From Castanea sativa (lineage: Eukaryota; Streptophyta; Magnoliopsida; Fagales; Fagaceae), in contig NC_134018.1 of NCBI RefSeq assembly GCF_040712315.1, positions 11,676,835 to 11,740,834 of the forward strand: a stretch of DNA of 64,000 nucleotides, given 5' to 3'. Below are positions 36,291-48,465 of the stretch, one piece after another. Position 1 is the stretch's first letter. Every line of letters starts with the position of its first letter. Position numbers and translations under genes: made by a program. Under the pieces are notes generated by a model. The model searched no databases, was not told where the DNA came from, and saw nothing but the letters and a program-made list of their open reading frames with translations.

Positions 36291-36839
36291 ATTTTTTTTT
36301 TCTCAAGAAAGTGACAGAAAAAAGAAGAAGAAGAAGAAGATATTGAAAAGTTTAGTAGTTATGTAAATTGGAAGAGAAATTTTGAGATGTGAATAGTGAT
36401 TGCCAAAACTTTGAAATTTGTAGGTTTTGTGAGAGAGAGATTTGAGCTATTTGTGAGAGAGATTTGAGCTAAGAGAGAACGTGAGAGAGATTTGAGCTAA
36501 GAGAGAACCTGTGAGACTAAGTTCTATAAAACTTTGATTTGAACGGTAACTCTATATAAGTTCAGTGTTACTGATTTTCAACATTTATTACGAGCGTTGA
36601 TAAAAGATGTAATTTATTTTCCACATTCATGAAGCTGTGGATAAAAGTATTTTTCCCTATTTTAATTTTTTTTTAACACTTGTTTCAACAGTTGTGCCGA
36701 CCATAGAAATAAGTATACACTTGCTTCACATTTTGATCAACGGTTGAGCACAACCGTAGAAATTTAAGGTTTTATTAACACTTTGTAGTGACCGTGGATA
36801 AAAATATGTTGAAAAAAGGTTAAGTTTGTTGTAATGTGT

Positions 36840-37727
36840 AAAACTAGCGTACAATCTACACTATGAGCAGATGCCTTTTATTTTTGGTAAGAATATTGAC
36901 TATATTTTTCTCAAGGAAAATAGCATGTATTTACGCAAGAATGGTCTAAAGATCAACTTCATTCACATATGTTTGAAAAATGGAAGGAACATTTGTGAGG
37001 CCAAAGTGCATAGCTAAGATTAGGATTAAGGCTCTCTTAATGATTTCCTTCTTTTAAAAGGGCCTATCAATACTAGTGGAGGCCAACTCATTCAACTGAG
37101 CGAGCTTGCATGCCTAACACTTTTCCATTTCGTACCCTAATTCCATATCCAATGTCTAGTGTGTAGTGACTCAGTGGCAACTTCAAACCGTCTACCTCTA
37201 TGTAGGGGCTCAAGTGGTAGCTGGGCGTCTCATACCCCCCTTTGGTCTACTCTAAGTTTTGTCCCTGCTTGCATGGCTTGGTGAAGGAGTCCCTAGTCCT
37301 AAAAGAATCTCCCGTGTCTGTGAGAGTTTGGAAATACTTTAAACACTAGTTGGTCTTGGTAGTAATTTAATACCCAAAGATCTTATGCCCGAAATTTAGG
37401 AAAATTGGCTTCATGGACTGTAGGGACTTGGATCACAGTCCTATTGGCCACTGATTCAACTGCTTCTTAATCTTAGGCTCCATGATTTTTTGTGAGTACA
37501 GCTAAGGATGCTATGTAATTCATCTGTGTGTAATTTCATAGCAGATAATTTTTGGTGTATAAAGTATAAAACGAATTTACTTATTGGTGTTAAATTCTAT
37601 CTTCTTAAACTCAATCTACTTGCTATAAATAGGCTTATGTGTAATGCATCATTTGTCACAATTTGATGATATGTTTGACTATAGAGTAATTCTACGGTTC
37701 CCACTAATAGGTAACCTGCTACACCAG
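36840..37727. other. Intergenic between CACTA and minisatellite
   Basis: No gene or clear repeat. An inverted repeat GTAACCTGCTACACCAGGTTAC (22 bp, palindromic arms) sits at 37711-37732 where the minisatellite starts. Confidence 0.4.
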
Positions 37728-40030
37728 GTTACTTTTTTCTTACATTTGATGGTTCCATCCTCACATTGTATAGTTTCAACATCACATATGACAGTTTTTT
37801 CTCACATTTGGTGGTTCCCTTACTTTTTTCTCACATTTGATGGTTCCATCCTCACATTGTGCAGTTCCAACATCATATGTGACAGTGCTTTTCTCACATT
37901 TGGTGGTTCCCTTACTTTTTTTCTCACATTTGACGATTTTATCTTCACATTATGCGGTTCCAATATCACATATGACAGTTCTTTTGTCACAGTAGGTAGT
38001 TCCCTTACTTTTTTCTCACACTTGACGGTTCCATCCTCATATTGTGCAGTTCCAACATCACATGTGACAGTTTGTTTATCACATTTGGTAGTTCTTTTTT
38101 TTTTTTTACTCACACGTGATGGTTTCATCCTCACATTGTTCAGTTTCAACACTATATATGACAGTTCTTTTGTCGCATTGGATGGTTCCCTTACTTTTTT
38201 TTCTCACATTTGACGGTTCCATCCTCATATTCTGCAGTTTCAACATCACATGCGTCAATTCTTTTTTCACATTTGGTGGTTCCTTTACTTTTTTTTCTCA
38301 CATTTGACGGTTTCATCCTCACATTATGCGATTCCAACATCACATATGACAGTTCTTTTGTCACATTGGGTGGTTCCCTGACTTTTTTCTCACACTTGAT
38401 GGTTCCATCCTCACATTGTTCAGTTCCAACATTATATATGACAGTTCTTTTGTTGCATTGGATGGTTCCCTTACTTTTTTTTCTCACATTTGACGGTTCC
38501 ATCCTCATATTCTGCAGTTTCAACATCACATGCGTCAATTCTTCTTTCACATTTGGTGGTTCCTTTACTTTTTTTTTCTCACATTTGACGGTTCCATCCT
38601 CACATTATGCGATTCCAACATCACATATGACAGTTCTTTTGTCACATTGGGTGGTTCCCTGACTTTTTTCTCACACTTGACGGTTCCATGCTCATATTGT
38701 GTAGTTCCAACATCACATGTGACGGTTTTTTTCTCACATTTGGTGGTTCCCTTTTTTTTTTCTCATACTTAACGATTCCATCCTCACATTGTGCAGTTTC
38801 AACATCATATATGACAGTCTTTTGTCACATTGGATGGTTTCCTTACTTTTTTTTCTCACACTTGATGGTTTCATCCTCACATTGTGCAGTTCTAAAATCA
38901 CATGTGACAGTTCTTTTTTCACATTTGGTGGTTCCTTTACTTTTTTTTTATCATATTTGATGGTTTCATCCTCATATTGTGCAGTTTCAACATCACATGT
39001 GACAGTTCTTTTCTCACATTTGGTGGTTCCCTTACTTTTTTTTCTCACATTTGACGGTTCCTTCCTCACATTGTGCGGTTTCAACATCACATATGATAGT
39101 TCTTTTATCACATTGGGTGGTTTCCTTACTTTTTTCTCACACTTGATGATTTCATCCTCATATTGTGCAGTTCCAACATCACATGTGACAGTTCTTTTCT
39201 CACATTTGGTGGTTCCCTTATTTTTTCTCACACTTAATGATTCCATCTTCACATTGTGCAGTTCCAACATCACATATAACAGTTTTTTTGTCATATTGGA
39301 TGGTTCCCTTATTTTTTTCTCACACTTGATGGTTTCATCCTCATATTGTGTAGTTTCAACATCACATGTGATAGTTATTTTTTCACATTTGGTGGTTCTC
39401 TTACTTTTTTTTCTCACATTTGACGGTTTCATCCTCACATTGTGCGGTTCTAACATCACATATGATAGTTCTTTTGTCACATTGGGTATTTTTCTTACTT
39501 TTTTCTCACACTTGACGATTCTATCCTCACATTATGCAGTTCCAACATCACATTTGACAGTTCTTTTGTCACATTCGAATTTCCCTTATTTGTTTCTCAC
39601 ATTTGACAGTTCCATTCTCATATTATGCAGTTCCAACATCACATTTGAAAGTTATTTTTTTACATTTAGTGGTTCCTTTATTTGTTTCTCAAATTTGATG
39701 GTTTCATTATCACATTGTACAGTTCCAATATCAAATTTGACAGTTCTTCTGTCACATATAGTGGTTCCTTTATTTTTTCTCAAATTTGATGGTTCCATTG
39801 TCACATTAAGCAGTACCAACATTGCATCTGACTTTATTTTTGTCACATTCAGTGATACCCTATTTTTTTTATTCTCAAATCTGACAGTTCCATTATTCAT
39901 TGAGCAATACTAACATTACTTCTAACCGTACTTTTGTCACATTCAGTGATACCCTATTTTTTTCCTTACAATTGGCAGTTCAATCGTCACAATAGGCAAT
40001 ACCAATATCACATTTGACCATGATTTTACA
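37728..40030. repeat. Minisatellite with nested 21-bp, 92-bp and ~280-bp periods
   Basis: About 25 copies of a ~92-bp unit. Each unit is built from three ~21-bp subunits and one of ~29 bp that share the core TCACATnTGnnGGTTCC. Groups of three units recur at about 280 bp in places (compare 38171 with 38451). Copies decay toward the right end (39500-40030). Both strands are largely free of stop codons, producing open frames up to 374 codons, but the translations are pure repeat. Confidence 0.93.
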
Positions 40031-40697
40031 TTTGGACGTACCACTGAAGTCACTTTTATACTTACTAATAACTGCTCATCAAAATAGTAATTTTTTAAAG
40101 TTATTAAAAAATTTAGATCTAAAATCTAAAACCATAAAAAAAAAAAATCATCCCAAGAAATTAGCCCAACCACAATAATTACTTTTGTTCACAAAACAAA
40201 TCAGTTGTAATTATCTTGGTTTCTTCCACAAATATTTAAATATACCAATTAACTTCCTACGTATCTCCCTTGGTAGCTTCCATCACATTCAGGAGCATAC
40301 CTCCTAATAAAATAACATAGTTGAGGTCACTTTCTTGATGTTTATATTTTTATTATTTATATATACTATAAAACCAAAGATGTATAACCTTATGTGCTCT
40401 CTAATTGTTCTTATGCAACATCTTCAACTTAATCATAGTTGTATATTTATTGTGGCGTCTAAGGTTGGAAATAGGGTGACTGTACAATTAGCAAGTTATG
40501 CAAAAAATCAAATCCAAAGATTGTTGACAATTTTAAAATTTTCAGTAAACACTTGAATTGAAACTACAGATCTAGTATGAAATAGTCATCAATCAAGGCT
40601 ATTACACTAGGTTTTATATTTTTTTAAGCATTTTCATTAGATCCTCGTGTGCAGAAGTGTCCCAAGGGAGATATTCAACATGGTTTAAGAAGAATTA
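40031..40697. other. Intergenic, AT-rich
   Basis: Nothing recognised; open frame 40335-40556 has no family features. Confidence 0.35.
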
Positions 40698-40990
40698 TTG
40701 AATGAACAAAGATTCATTGTGCTTTACTACATAGATAAGGAAGGTTATCGTACGTACACCTTATCTCAGTATGCATCTCCTGACTATTGTCCAGTTGATC
40801 AATCTATGAAGTGCTCTTGTTTGCTATTCGAGTCTTATGGATATCCTTGTGGGCACCTATTTACTATTATGAAGGTTGAACATTTGAAACAGATTCCACC
40901 GACATGTATAATGAACAGATGACTGAAAACAAAAAAGTCCGACCTACCTCGCAAACAAAGAACATATTCAATCAATAGTAAGCCCAAATT
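40698..40990 (+). pseudogene. FAR1/FHY3-like (MULE-derived) SWIM zinc-finger fragment
   Basis: Translation contains MKCSCLLFESYGYPCGHLF then TIMKVEHLKQIPPTCIMNR. This is a SWIM-type zinc finger (CxC...CxH) followed by the IPxxYIxxRW motif of FAR1-related proteins. The frame stops where the family has Trp (NR then TGA instead of TGG), and no transposase-like core lies upstream. It may come from a FAR1-related gene or a Mutator-like element. Confidence 0.7.
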
Positions 40991-41398
40991 AAAATCAATT
41001 ACAATTTTTCAATTAGGATTTGTTGCAAAATTATTGTGAAAACATTATGAATGTAACATTTCTTTCAAAATAAAATAAATAATTTCATGTAAACCACATA
41101 ATATCAAATAAACACTAGGTGTCCATTTAAACCCACAATGAGAGCATTAGTATTGGGTGAGCTAAAATTCCCAAATGCTATTTTTGCAACCCAAACACCA
41201 AATTAACACTCTATATTCGGGTTTTTAAACTAAAAAAAAAACTTACAACTTGGCTACAATAAACTCCTACTTTTAACACTTGTGTAGCGCATTGCTACTT
41301 ATTTTTTAACGTTATATTATTCTCTCTCTCTCTCCTCTGTAGCCCTGGTTCTGCTTTCTGCAAATTATATATGGCTTTTTTTTTTTTTGAAAAAAAAA

Positions 41399-41420
41399 CA
41401 CACACACACACACACACACA
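41399..41420. repeat. (CA)n microsatellite, left part
   Basis: CA run ending directly at the left terminus of the hAT-like element. Confidence 0.95.
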
Positions 41421-41997
41421 TAGGGGTGGCAAAATTTGACACGACCCGCGAACTCGACACGACACGACACGAAATTAGCAGGTTATGGGTTGAGGCTTAA
41501 CGGGTTCGTGTCATATTCGGGTTGACACGACTAACCCGTTTAATAAATGGGTTGGGTTAGTGTTGAACACATAGAACCTGTTTGACCCGTCTGACCCGTT
41601 TAATTAAATGATATTTTACCAATATACCCTTCAAATTCTAGGTATATAAACTTATTAGTTGTTGTGATTTATTTTCTTTGACATATTGTGATTGATTATT
41701 TGTGATATTGGGATATGCTTTAATTTTGAATGATTATTTGTGATGCAGTTACTCGTTAGTTCTGAATTTTATATTAAAAATATTTATTTGTTTGTTTTTT
41801 CATTAATTTTTATTTTTCATTTTGATAAAATCTGATAAACAGGTCGACACGACTGACCCGTTTAATAAATGGGTCGTGTTAGGGTTGAGAAATCTTGACC
41901 CGTTTAATAAACAGGTCGGATTAGTGTTGACCTATGTAGTCGAATACTCATGACTTGACACGACACGAACCCGACACGCGAACACGAATTGACACCC

Positions 41998-42000
<3 letters not shown>
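41421..42000. mobile_element. hAT-like non-autonomous element inside a CA microsatellite
   Basis: 580 bp from TAGGGGTGGCAA to TTGACACCCCTA (inverted repeats with one mismatch), matching the hAT terminus style YAGGGGTG. Subterminal sequence is rich in GACACGACACGAC and inverted ACCCGTTTAATAAA/TGGGT units. CA repeats lie on both sides, so the 8-bp target duplication would be CACACACA. Confidence 0.75.

Positions 42001-42051
<51 letters not shown>
42001..42051. repeat. (CA)n(TA)n microsatellite, right part
   Basis: CA run from the right terminus of the hAT-like element, followed by a short TA run. Confidence 0.95.
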
Positions 42052-42052
<1 letters not shown>

Positions 42053-43533
42053 GGGGAAAGGGATAAGATAAGGCAAATTATATATGACTTTAGCGTGCAA
42101 GAAAGCTTGATTTCCAAGTGGAGAGTAAACTCTATCAAATAGAAATTAGGCCCCAATGAGCCAATTTTTATCACTTAATTTATTCTTGTCACTTTAGAAG
42201 AAGGGTGACAAAATCTTGATGAGAACCGTACGATGCAAACCATATCATATAACAGCTCTACACAGGCTTGCTAGTGCAATTTAAACAATGCATATATAAA
42301 TTGCACATTTCACTTGCATATATGGTGAAAACATATAACTTTTGTCTGTATAGAACCTGCACAATTTCATTCTATCAAGCTATTAAAAAATTGATCATAT
42401 GGAATAAATGTATCTTCTACAATGATTAGAATTGGAAGTTCCACAATGAAGATGCAATATTCCCTTTTCAAAAGGAATTCAATCAATAGATAAGAACGAC
42501 CAGATTCTCTTTCTGCAGAAAACAATTATCCGACGCGTAACTAGTACTCCAACCAACAGCACTCCACAGTTTATGCTTTAATTTTCTCCTTCTCATAGCT
42601 CCACTTGTATTACCAAAAATCAAGCATGTTTGAAAAACGAAAAATAAAAAACTAAAAAATAAAACAAACAAAAAAAATTATATAATGAAAATAAATCATT
42701 ATAATTTTTTTTTTTAAATCTGTCATGAAGATAATTTACCTATCTTTATTTCTGAATTAAGTGATAATTTACTGATCTTTATTTCAAGATGACTGATAGT
42801 TTGAATAGATGCTTTTCAATGAAAAGATGTCTCTAAGTTCCAAAAATCAATATTTATCAATCCCAACCCCAAAAAAGAGTCAGATAAGCGGATTATCATA
42901 GTTTCTTCTGTTACCACCCTTTATCTCTATCGTAATAAGTTGCTTAAGAACACTAACGAAATTTGAAAACATTATCTGAAAGTACCCAATTGAAGCACGA
43001 TGAGTGTTTGATCCTATCAAATTGTGAGAGAGAGAGATCAGAGAGAGAGAGCAGTGATCGGTTGAAATCGAAGATTTCACAACTTGCATTAATTAGGGTT
43101 TTGTCTTTTTGATCCTCACCTTTCACAAAGCTATTTTGGTCTAAGAAAAGAGAGACCAAACATTCAGATTCCAATAGGAGATTCACCCAAGATATTGATT
43201 TGAAAGCAAGAGAGCAATTTGAAAGATAGAACAAAAGAGAAAAAAAAATAGTCCCTTTGATTTTTCTGTGAACACAAAACGAGAGAGAGAGAGAGAGAGA
43301 GAACGCAAGAGAGAAGTCCGAAAGGAGCTGCTATTTTTTTCTTCCACATTTTTTTTTTTTTTATACGTTACCCGCTGATCAGTTACTGGTATTACATTAG
43401 AAATAAATAAACGATCAGGATTAAAACAAATAAAATCAATGGTCATGATTTATGGGGGTACGGTACCAACCAAAATAAACAGTGGGTACTGTAGAATGAC
43501 CCTCGACTACAATGGGTGGACATTCACCTTCAT
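42052..43533. other. Intergenic with GA/CT-rich stretches
   Basis: No gene recognised. GA-rich tracts occur at 43023-43053 and 43278-43303. Open minus-strand frames (42953-43234, 43183-43446) are low-complexity. Confidence 0.35.
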
Positions 43534-44645
43534 TAGGGTGGCAAAAATGAACCAAAACCCATTAAAGATCCGCCTATATTCTAAGTAAATCTTAACCACC
43601 CAATTAAGGAAAAATTGGTTAAATAGGTAAAGATTTATTGGGTGCCCTTGGGAATTAATGGGTAAATTAGTTGGCTACCCATCTTCTTTTTTCACCTATG
43701 CTAATATTAGTAATCAACCCAAGATTTTAAAAAATAAATAACTAAATAAATAAAACTCATGAAATCCAACATATACAGATCTAAACAAAGGAGATTGACA
43801 ATTTTTTTTTTAAAAAAAATGTTATAACAGGAGATTGACAATTTTGAACAAGAATGAGAGAATTTTGTTGATCTAAATATGTATATTCACATATTTACAA
43901 CCAAATCAAAATAGTCCCTTAGTGATTTTCACAATTAATAGTCTGTCTTCAATCCTTCATCAGATCAATAGTCTATGTTTCCTCCTTCAAGCTCCTCTCC
44001 TCCTTCAACTGCTTCACCTTCAACTCCAATGACTAGCTTGTACATAAAACTGAAAATAACAACAAAACTCTCATACTTTCGACGCTCAGATCTTCAATGG
44101 AAATGAAAAATGAAAATTATCCAATTACTAAAATTACACAATTGGCCTGGGAGGAAGAGCCTAATGTACTCATGAGCTTAATGGGGGTGGTTAACGTGGT
44201 CAATAGTAGAAACTTTGGACATTAGAATACAAAAGTGTATAAAAAAAACTTGAGAAAAATACAAATACTAAAAGAGAGTGGCTTAACAAAGGAGAAAGTG
44301 GAAACGAAGCTGAAAAGTGAAAAATTGAAAGTGTATCGAGAATTAATCTAATAGGGCCCTGTTTGGATCCGGAAAAAGTGTGGGATAAATCTATTTCCAA
44401 TACTTTCTTTATGATTGTATCTCACTGGTTTTGTAAAATTACTGAGGTATCCCAATATTAGGTTTACAAGTTATTACCACTAAAATCTGAATCTATGAGA
44501 TTAAATGGGTTGGGTAAGGTTTATATACTATATATTTAAATTGGTAAATGGATAAATGAGAAATAGTGTAATTATATACTTAACTTATTTATGATCTAAT
44601 TCAAAACCCATCCAATCCAGCCAACCCAACCAATTACCACCTCTG
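43534..44645. mobile_element. Possible hAT-like element, decayed
   Basis: Left end TAGGGTGGCAAAAATGAACC and right end ...CCAATTACCACCTCTGA are imperfect inverted repeats of hAT style, with subterminal ACCCATT/AATGGGT units. No convincing target duplication. Confidence 0.35.
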
Positions 44646-46637
44646 ATAGACAAACATGAGTCTCCAAATTAAAACTTTATTAGAACTAATCGCTAACCTA
44701 TGTGATGCACGGGGAAGATATCATATGTAATGTTCAAAAAATAATGTCATGCACTTGAAAAGTTGTCAAATTAAACAATGTTAAGGACACAATCTTTTTC
44801 ACACTTTGCTAAGGTAAAAAGTTGTGATCGGAGAAATATCAAATTTATGTAAAGTTACCGCTAACATTGCTTTTCTTATGCACCAATCACAAGTTCAAAA
44901 GTTTTATATCTTGAAACTTATTGATTAATTTATGTCTACTGCAGCAACTATGTCAAAAGGAAAACAGATAAAAGACAATTCATCCTCATGTTCTCCAATG
45001 CAAAAATCACATATAGAACTTGTCGCTTAGCATAACATGCAAACTGCAGTATCATAACAGGTACAAGTGATCTTTTGCCACATAGCATTTAGTTCACACC
45101 AGCACTTTCTAAGACCCGTATGCCTTAAATGAAGCCCCTCACATTCTTCTCATATTCCTCCTCCTCTCATTCTCACCCTCCCTTTTAGGACACATTTATT
45201 ATAGTTAATTCACAATAATGAAATTGATTCTATCATCAGTGATGGCTTCCTTTGCTTCAATGTTTGCACTGCCCACGATCTTTATGTCCTAGCAATCATC
45301 ATTAGCCTTAGCCTTCTTCGAAGTTCTCTAAATAGTTATCATTCAATATTGTTTTTCAAGCCCAATTAGAAATTGTGCAGAGACTTATCATTCAAGGTTA
45401 TCTCAACAACTATAGCTTATCACATTCTTTTTGATAAATATTGATGTTATAAATTAATCTGGTTCATCCCCCACCCCTACCATATAAATGAAGCAGCCTA
45501 AAATTTAGTCTCAACGCCACTCCATACCCAATACCTACTACTTTCCCTCACCATCCCTAATTCTATCCCCATTTAATATCTCAAAACATGTGAGATTTCC
45601 CTTAACCTGAGACCTGCAATTTTTAGATTGCAAATGTAGCAACTTCAACCTATAACTCCAATTAAACCTTATCCTTTACCCTAACACACAGCATCAAATC
45701 CATCAATTTTCTTCTCCACACCCTAACCTATACTGGTTATTGACCCAAAACACCTGCTGCAAAATTTGTCTAAAAATTCTAAAACTTAAAGAGTAAAATC
45801 ACTATAACAACATATAAAATTATGTAAAGAACCATTCCTGACAGACGCATTTGACTTACCCTCTTTTGAATAATTAAGACATTAGGGGATTGGACAAAGT
45901 CTACAAATTAGGCTTACATATATTTACTGTGCTGCATCTATAAAATGTAGAGGAAAATTATAATATTAAACTTAAATTTGGCTTAAATGACAATTAGCTA
46001 GCAACATCCTAAATATAACTAATAAGTCAAATAACCACTGGACATCATTGAAACAATATCAATTCTAAACCAATCTACCAATCAAGTATATAGCCATACA
46101 AATTTAATTAAGGAAAAATCCATATACAAAACACAACCACAACAGAATCATAACCAAAAACAACAATTTAAGAATACCAATACAAATACTAACCATATAA
46201 GTTGTTCAAAAACCAACAACCACATTTAAATTGTGAGCAAAAAAATAAACAATGAATCAAAGTGCGCTAACAAAGCATTAAGCAGCTTCTCAAATTCCAC
46301 AGTGGAGGAATTTATGAAAATCAAATAGCAGAAGAAAGATTCGTCAAAAATAAATCAAGAACCTACAACAATGGTTGAAGCAAAGGAGACCCAGATATAC
46401 TAAGATCCCAATTGGCTTAAAAACAACAATTACAATCACAGAGTTTATATTAAAAAAAATCAAAAATTATTTCTGACTCGCACTATTTTCTTTCTTTTCT
46501 TTTTTTTCTGTGTATGTATTCAGAAAACAAAAAACAGCTTTTCATTGATCTTTTTCACATGTAGAGGGAATTCTTGATAGGAAGAAAATAATAATATTTT
46601 TTTTTTTGAAACTCATTATCCAATCTGATTTAGATGC
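44646..46637. other. Intergenic, AT-rich
   Basis: 2 kb with no gene, RNA or repeat that I can support. Confidence 0.35.
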
Positions 46638-47407
46638 TGTGGGGGGTAAAAGCTCTTGAATAAACATTTGGGCTTTAGGCCTCGTTGGCTAGTACCAATT
46701 TGTTTTGATCAAGGCCTATAGGCCCACAAGTTAGTCTGCACTGCAAAGGTCCGAGAAGTTGTCCGAGGAGGAATGTCTCCTCGGACGGGCCTAGTAATGA
46801 CCCCAGGACTTGCTAAAGGGGTTAGAGGTAGGATTCTAGGAAAACTGATGGGTAAGGGGGTGATCCAAGTACCCTTTAGAAGCAAGGATGTGTGAGAAAT
46901 ATCTGAGAAAAAAGCTGCTACCACCACATTAAAGACCCTGCATCTACCTCCTTGACCGCATTAATGGGGAAATGACCTTTAAACAGTAGAATTCAGCCTT
47001 TTTGTTATTGTTTGAAGACTTCAAGAAGGCGGTGGATGGGACAAGTATTTAAGGGAAAGATTTGTATGACACGTGAATGAACCAGTGAAGGATAAGAAGC
47101 ATATAAGGAGAAGAGAGAGGAAGGAGAGAAGGGGGGCTGGACTTTCTGCTGAGAAAAAAATAGAAACTAAGAATTGTAAACTTTGTCCTAGAAAGAGAAC
47201 ATTTATACAAGTTGTCCTCAACTTACATCCGAGGAGGTCTCTTTGTCATATCCGTTTATTGTTTGCACAGATTGTGGCACTCTAGCCTAACTTCCAACAT
47301 CCCGAGCCTAGATTATTAATCCATACTCTACAAATTTTATTGTATAAGGCTCATTGGGCCTGAGCCCAACACTTGTTTTTGGGTCCGGGTACATTTGTGC
47401 ACTTACA
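46638..47407. mobile_element. Solo LTR with perfect 5-bp target duplication
   Basis: 770 bp beginning TGTGGGGGGTAAAAGCTC and ending GTGCACTTACA. It is flanked by GATGC on both sides (46633-46637 and 47408-47412). Within it are a CTCCTCGGA/TCCGAGGAGG inverted pair (about 46761-46793) and a purine-rich GAGAAGAGAGAGGAAGGAG stretch. The layout resembles the LTRs of the element at 54306-56880, but the two are not close copies. No internal retrotransposon sequence follows. Confidence 0.85.
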
Positions 47408-47518
47408 GATGCCTTAAGTGAGTGAGAACTTGTGTTGACCAAATTTCAATATCTTTTTTTTGCCACAAACTACAAATACAATCCCTTTAAACAAATAGAA
47501 AAATAGGCAATTAATTTT

Positions 47519-48465
47519 GGTTAAAAACCGGATTGAACCGGCTGATTTGCCTAGTGGTTTAAAAAAATCAAATTGGACCGGCTAGTTCGACCAATTCAAC
47601 CAATTCAACTGGATTTTAATTCGGTCCAGTTATTATTAAAAACCGAAAATTAAGAAAAAAACAGAAAAATTGCCGATTTAACCGAAAAATCGGAAACCGG
47701 GACGGTACAATTGATTTTAAGGTACTTTTCTCATTAACACTTCAGACACTATGTTTAAAAAAAAAAAAAAAAAAAAAAAAAGATAAGAGATTTTATTTCA
47801 AATTTAAGAAGGGAGATTTTGACTTTGAAGATGCTGTCAAGTCTAAAGCTGTGAAGCCTAAGACGCCCACATTGACACCAAAAACATCAGATTTACTATT
47901 TATAAGTTGACACAGTTGAGGAAGAACTGAGGAAGCCCAAACCAAAGAGATGCAGGTACAATCTGTCAGCTTCAGTTTAAGAGCTTTGCTTGCTGCTCTT
48001 GCAAACTTGCACATGCACATATATTGATGAGAGAGAGAGAGAGATGAAAAATTAGAAAAAAGTAAAAGAAGAAACTAGATTTCAAAATATGTGGTGGGTG
48101 GAGTATCAACATGTCAAGGTAGGATATGTGGTGGGAAAGAAATATCAACTTGGCAATGATATTGCTACTCACCGGCGACTTTTTGTTATTTGAAAAATGA
48201 AAAAAATAACTAAAATACTTTTTGTAGTGGGCTTGAGGTTGGCGGTCTAATATATAAATTAAAGTTAAGGTTTATTGTTTTACTATTATTTAATTTAATT
48301 TTTTAGTTAAAATGATTAGTTATAAAATTATTTATTTATATTTTATAATTATTAATTAATTATTCATGACACTATCAGTTTGACTATCAGTCCGACCTCG
48401 GCCCAACCATAAAACTGAGAATCACTCTCTATTTCAGTTCTTTGACTGTACCGGTTTTTAAAACC
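47519..48465. mobile_element. TIR element with AAAACCGG termini
   Basis: Left end GGTTAAAAACCGGATTGAAC; right end ...GACTGTACCGGTTTTTAAAACC, whose reverse complement starts GGTTTTAAAAACCGG. The interior has degenerate GAACCGG/CCGGT units near both ends. A short stretch at 47793-47920 is open on both strands, but I do not recognise it. Confidence 0.45.

Noticed and set aside
38789..39913. 374-codon open frame on + (and 248 codons on - at 38734-39480)
   Set aside because: Entirely minisatellite; the translation is a repeat with no domain, and opposite frames are equally open.
37728..40030. CRISPR-like array
   Set aside because: Plant nuclear DNA; units are contiguous diverged tandem repeats without unique spacers.
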